A stretch of 7,139 bases of DNA. Source: Chloroflexota bacterium (GTDB lineage Bacteria > Chloroflexota > Anaerolineae > Ardenticatenales > Ardenticatenaceae). Positions 4,794-7,139 of the stretch are shown here, piece by piece. Location of the stretch: positions 1-7,139 of the forward strand of contig DOUV01000484.1 of the NCBI GenBank assembly GCA_003520455.1, in the 5' to 3' direction. Each line of letters starts with the position of its first letter. The first letter of the stretch is position 1. Below the pieces are notes generated by a model. The model did no database searches and was not told the DNA's origin. It worked only from the letters and a program-made list of their open reading frames with translations. Both the position numbers and the translations under genes were made by a program.

Positions 4794-6638
4794 ATGATGA
4801 TCGCAACTCCCGACGTCTCTCTCCGACAAGCTGCTCGTGCGACTGTTATGGATGACACGGTTGGTTCTCTCATCTGGATCAGCGGTCCCGTGGTGCGGGC
4901 CAGGGTCACCGGTCCGTTGGCCATGTTGGAACAGGTGGCCGTGGGGCACGACCGGCTGGCGGGCGAGGTGATCGCGCTGGATCACGACGTCGCTACGATC
5001 CAGATCTACGAGGAGACGGCCGGTCTGCGGGTGGGCGACCCGCTCTTTGGGAGCGGGCATCCTCTGGCCGTTGCGCTCGGACCGGGTCTCCTGGGCAGCA
5101 TCTTCGATGGCATCCAGCGGCCGTTGGTCGTGCTGCGCGAGCGCAGCGGCATCTTCATCCGGCGGGGCCTCGGCGCCACCCCGCTGAACAGGACTCAGCC
5201 GTGGCGTTTCAGCCCGCGCGGCTCGCCGGGCACCGCTGTGGCACCGGGCACGCTCCTGGGGATTGTCGCCGAGACACCGCTCATCGAACACCGGCTCCTG
5301 GTGCCGCCCGGCATCACTGGCCGCTTGCAGTGGCTGGCTTCCGAGGGCGCATACACCCTCGAGGATACGATCGCCGTCATCGCCGACGACGCCGGGCGCG
5401 ACCAACGCCTGACGCTCGTCCAGGAGTGGCCCGTGCGCCAGGGACGACCCGTTGCTCAGCGCCTGCGCCCCGACGTTCCCCTGATTACCGGTCAGCGCAT
5501 CCTGGATACTTTCTTCCCCGTCGCCAAGGGGGGCACCGCGGTGATTCCGGGGCCCTTTGGCAGTGGAAAAACGGTGACGCAGCACAGCCTGGCCAAGTGG
5601 TCCGACGCGAGCATCATTGTGTACGTTGGCTGTGGGGAACGGGGCAACGAGATGACCCAGGTGCTGGACGAGTTCCCGCGGCTCGTCGATCCCTGGAGCG
5701 GACACCCTCTCATGGAGCGCACGGTGCTGATCGCCAACACCTCCAACATGCCCGTGGCCGCGCGCGAGGCCAGCATCTACACCGGGATCACCATCGCCGA
5801 GTACTACCGCGACCAGGGCTACGACGTGGCCCTCATGGCCGACTCGACCTCCCGCTGGGCCGAGGCCCTGCGCGAGATCTCGGCCCGTCTGGAGGAGATG
5901 CCCGCTGAAGAGGGCTTCCCGGCTTACCTGCCCTCTCGCCTGGCGGCCTTTTACGAACGCGCCGGCCGTGTCCTGACCCTTGGGGAAGAAACAGGCTCGG
6001 TCACGGTGATTGGCGCGGTATCGCCCCCCGGCGGGGACTTCTCCGAGCCGGTGACCCAGCAAACCCAGCGCTTCACCCGCTGCTTCTGGGCGCTGGACCG
6101 CGACCTGGCCAGCGCGCGTCACTTTCCCGCGATTAACTGGCTGACCAGCTACAGCCTCTATGGGGAGGACGTGGTTGGCTGGTGGCACCGCAACGTGGAC
6201 GCCGAGTGGCAGGCCCTGCGCCAGGAGGCGATGACACTGCTACAACAGGAAGCCCGCCTGCAGCAACTCGTCAAACTGGTCGGGCCCGATGCCCTCCCCG
6301 ACCACCAGCGTTGGATTCTGGACGCTGCCCGGCTCCTGCGCGAAGGGTTCTTCCAACAGAATGCCCTTCACCCAGTCGACGCCTACACGGTGCCTCAGAA
6401 GCAAGTCCGCTTGCTGCAACTGTTCGTCCGCCTGTACGAGTACGGGCGGGATCTGCTCCACCTGGGCGTCCCCGTGGTGCGCCTCCGTCAGGTCTTCGCC
6501 ATGCCGCGCCTGATCCGACTCAAGGAGGAGGTGCCGAATGATGAGCTGGAGCGCCTCGATCAGGTCTACGAGGAGATGCGCCAGACCTTCCAGACACTCG
6601 CCTCCGAGTACCATGCTCGAAAAAGGATCACCGTGTGA
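4794..6638 (+). CDS. atpA: V/A-type ATPase catalytic subunit A
   Basis: This is the catalytic subunit of the A3B3 head, making or hydrolysing ATP. The 614-residue product contains, in order, an N-terminal beta-barrel (GSLIWISGPVVRARV), the insertion domain characteristic of A subunits (roughly residues 130-215), the nucleotide-binding domain and a helical C-terminal domain. The P-loop is GPFGSGKT at residues 253-260 with Lys259. The catalytic glutamate is in GCGERGNE (Glu282), and the Walker B/DSTSR segment (ALMADSTSRW) has Asp350 and Arg354. ANTSNMPVAAREASIYTG, EEMPAEEGFPAYL and VSPPGGDFSEPVTQ are further hallmarks. The P-loop has Ser where eukaryotic vacuolar enzymes have a redox-sensitive Cys. 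The protein is about 20-25 residues longer at the N-terminus than Thermus A. ATG 4797 or ATG 4848 (MDDTVGSLIW) are alternative starts, but the strong Shine-Dalgarno favours 4794/4797. It follows E by 31 nt and precedes B by 84 nt. Confidence 0.97.
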   Translation: MMIATPDVSLRQAARATVMDDTVGSLIWISGPVVRARVTGPLAMLEQVAVGHDRLAGEVIALDHDVATIQIYEETAGLRVGDPLFGSGHPLAVALGPGLLGSIFDGIQRPLVVLRERSGIFIRRGLGATPLNRTQPWRFSPRGSPGTAVAPGTLLGIVAETPLIEHRLLVPPGITGRLQWLASEGAYTLEDTIAVIADDAGRDQRLTLVQEWPVRQGRPVAQRLRPDVPLITGQRILDTFFPVAKGGTAVIPGPFGSGKTVTQHSLAKWSDASIIVYVGCGERGNEMTQVLDEFPRLVDPWSGHPLMERTVLIANTSNMPVAAREASIYTGITIAEYYRDQGYDVALMADSTSRWAEALREISARLEEMPAEEGFPAYLPSRLAAFYERAGRVLTLGEETGSVTVIGAVSPPGGDFSEPVTQQTQRFTRCFWALDRDLASARHFPAINWLTSYSLYGEDVVGWWHRNVDAEWQALRQEAMTLLQQEARLQQLVKLVGPDALPDHQRWILDAARLLREGFFQQNALHPVDAYTVPQKQVRLLQLFVRLYEYGRDLLHLGVPVVRLRQVFAMPRLIRLKEEVPNDELERLDQVYEEMRQTFQTLASEYHARKRITV

Positions 6639-6710
6639 GTCTGGTTCACACATCTCTCTGGGAAAGGATTCGGCCGGTTTGAGGTACACCCGCCCGCGGA
6701 CCGATAGCGA

Positions 6711-6715
6711 GAGGA
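6711..6715 (+). promoter_or_regulatory. Ribosome binding site for subunit B
   Basis: GAGGA lies 7 nt before GTG 6723 and supports that start for subunit B. The preceding A-B gap (6639-6722, 84 nt) shows no clear terminator. A TTCACA at 6645-6650 has no convincing -10 partner. Confidence 0.55.
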
Positions 6716-6722
6716 ATAACGC

Positions 6723-7139
6723 GTGAGACAACCCACACCATCGCCAGCCATTCGTGAGTACCTGGGCGTGGATCGTATTGAAGGCCCCCTCGTCATCGTG
6801 GAGCAGGTCAGTGACGCCGCTTACAGCGAGGTGGTCGAGATCATCGCACTCGATGGCAGCCTGCGCCTTGGTCAGGTACTGGAAATCAGTGAGGGCCGGG
6901 CGGTCGTCGAGCTGTGGGGTGAGAGTTCCGGACTACGCCCCGGCAGCGTGCGTGTGCGCTTTCGAGGGCGCCCGCTGGAGGTGCCGGTCGCGCGCGAGAT
7001 GCTCGGGCGTACCTTCGACGGGCTCGGACGGCCTCGCGACGGACTGCCCAATCCGGTCTGGGAAGATCGTGTCTCGGTGCACGGCGCCCCGTTGAACCCC
7101 GCGGCGCGGGCCTACCCCCAAGACTTCATTCAAACCGGT
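6723..7139 (+). CDS. atpB: V/A-type ATPase subunit B, N-terminal part (3' end outside window)
   Basis: Subunit B alternates with A in the head and forms the non-catalytic nucleotide sites. The frame is open from GTG 6723 to the last base, giving 139 codons of a protein usually about 460-480 residues long. The visible part matches the family beta-barrel and linker: YLGVDRIEGPLVIVEQV, YSEVVEII, DGSLRLGQVLEI, ELWGESSGLRPG (family: FEGTxGL), VAREMLGRTFDGLGRPRDG, and finally LNPAARAYPQDFIQTG, the conserved N-P-x-x-R-x-Y-P-x-x-F-I-x-T-G segment. The Glu-rich GTSGL-like turn has Trp-Gly-Glu-Ser-Ser instead of the common Phe-Glu-Gly-Thr, a mild divergence. The nucleotide-binding core and the arginine finger lie outside the window and cannot be judged. 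The GTG start is chosen from GAGGA at 6711-6715. By position it is the last gene visible in the operon, directly after its catalytic partner. Confidence 0.94.
   Translation, partial: MRQPTPSPAIREYLGVDRIEGPLVIVEQVSDAAYSEVVEIIALDGSLRLGQVLEISEGRAVVELWGESSGLRPGSVRVRFRGRPLEVPVAREMLGRTFDGLGRPRDGLPNPVWEDRVSVHGAPLNPAARAYPQDFIQTG

Noticed and set aside
4734..6188. Very long antisense open frame opposite subunits E and A
   Set aside because: It mirrors a strongly conserved catalytic gene in GC-rich DNA, where long antisense frames arise by chance. Its translation shows no recognisable family and no ribosome binding site was apparent.
6645..6722. Possible internal promoter in the A-B gap, beginning TTCACA
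   Set aside because: No acceptable -10 hexamer lies at 16-18 nt, so there is nothing beyond a single hexamer match.
4794..7139. A and B as F-type beta and alpha subunits
   Set aside because: The A insertion domain, GPFGSGKT with GCGERGNE, and the surrounding C, I, K, F and E genes are V/A-type features not found in F-type operons.
1..7139. CRISPR arrays, tRNA or rRNA genes, insertion sequences, novel defence or biosynthetic systems
   Set aside because: The window is almost entirely filled by ATPase genes. No spaced repeats, transposase-like sequence or RNA gene signature was seen, and no unexplained gene remains.

Overview
The window is one continuous stretch of a bacterial V/A-type ATPase (rotary H+ or Na+ ATPase/ATP synthase) operon. 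All genes are on the + strand and tightly packed. In order they are: the C-terminal end of a coiled-coil peripheral-stalk subunit (G/H type, cut by the window start), subunit C, subunit I, proteolipid K, subunit F, subunit E, catalytic subunit A, and the first 139 codons of subunit B (cut by the window end). Subunit D would be expected downstream but is not in view.

The DNA is clearly GC-rich. Most genes have purine-rich Shine-Dalgarno sequences, and three (C, F, B) appear to start with GTG, which fits a high-GC bacterium. The catalytic subunit resembles, from memory, the Thermus V/A-ATPase A subunit through the P-loop and the following core. A Deinococcota or Chloroflexota-like host is plausible, but the phylum cannot be settled by reading alone.

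Layout: positions 2-1271 hold a stator piece and the central-stalk socket (C). Positions 1274-3647 hold the membrane sector (I and K). Positions 3660-4762 hold rotor subunit F and stator subunit E, separated by the only sizeable F-E gap (158 nt). Positions 4794-7139 hold the ATP-binding head (A and B). A hydrolyses or makes ATP with B in an A3B3 head; F, C and the absent D form the rotor shaft on the K ring; I carries the ion half-channels; E and G/H brace the head against I. Key residues are present in A, I and K, so the machine looks functional.

I see no cryptic defence, mobile or biosynthetic system here. The points worth a second look are a perfect 24-nt palindrome inside the subunit I gene, a possible hairpin masking the ribosome binding site of subunit A, a long extra N-terminal segment on proteolipid K, a Gly/Cys-containing break in the G/H coiled coil, and a shuffled gene order relative to the classical operons.
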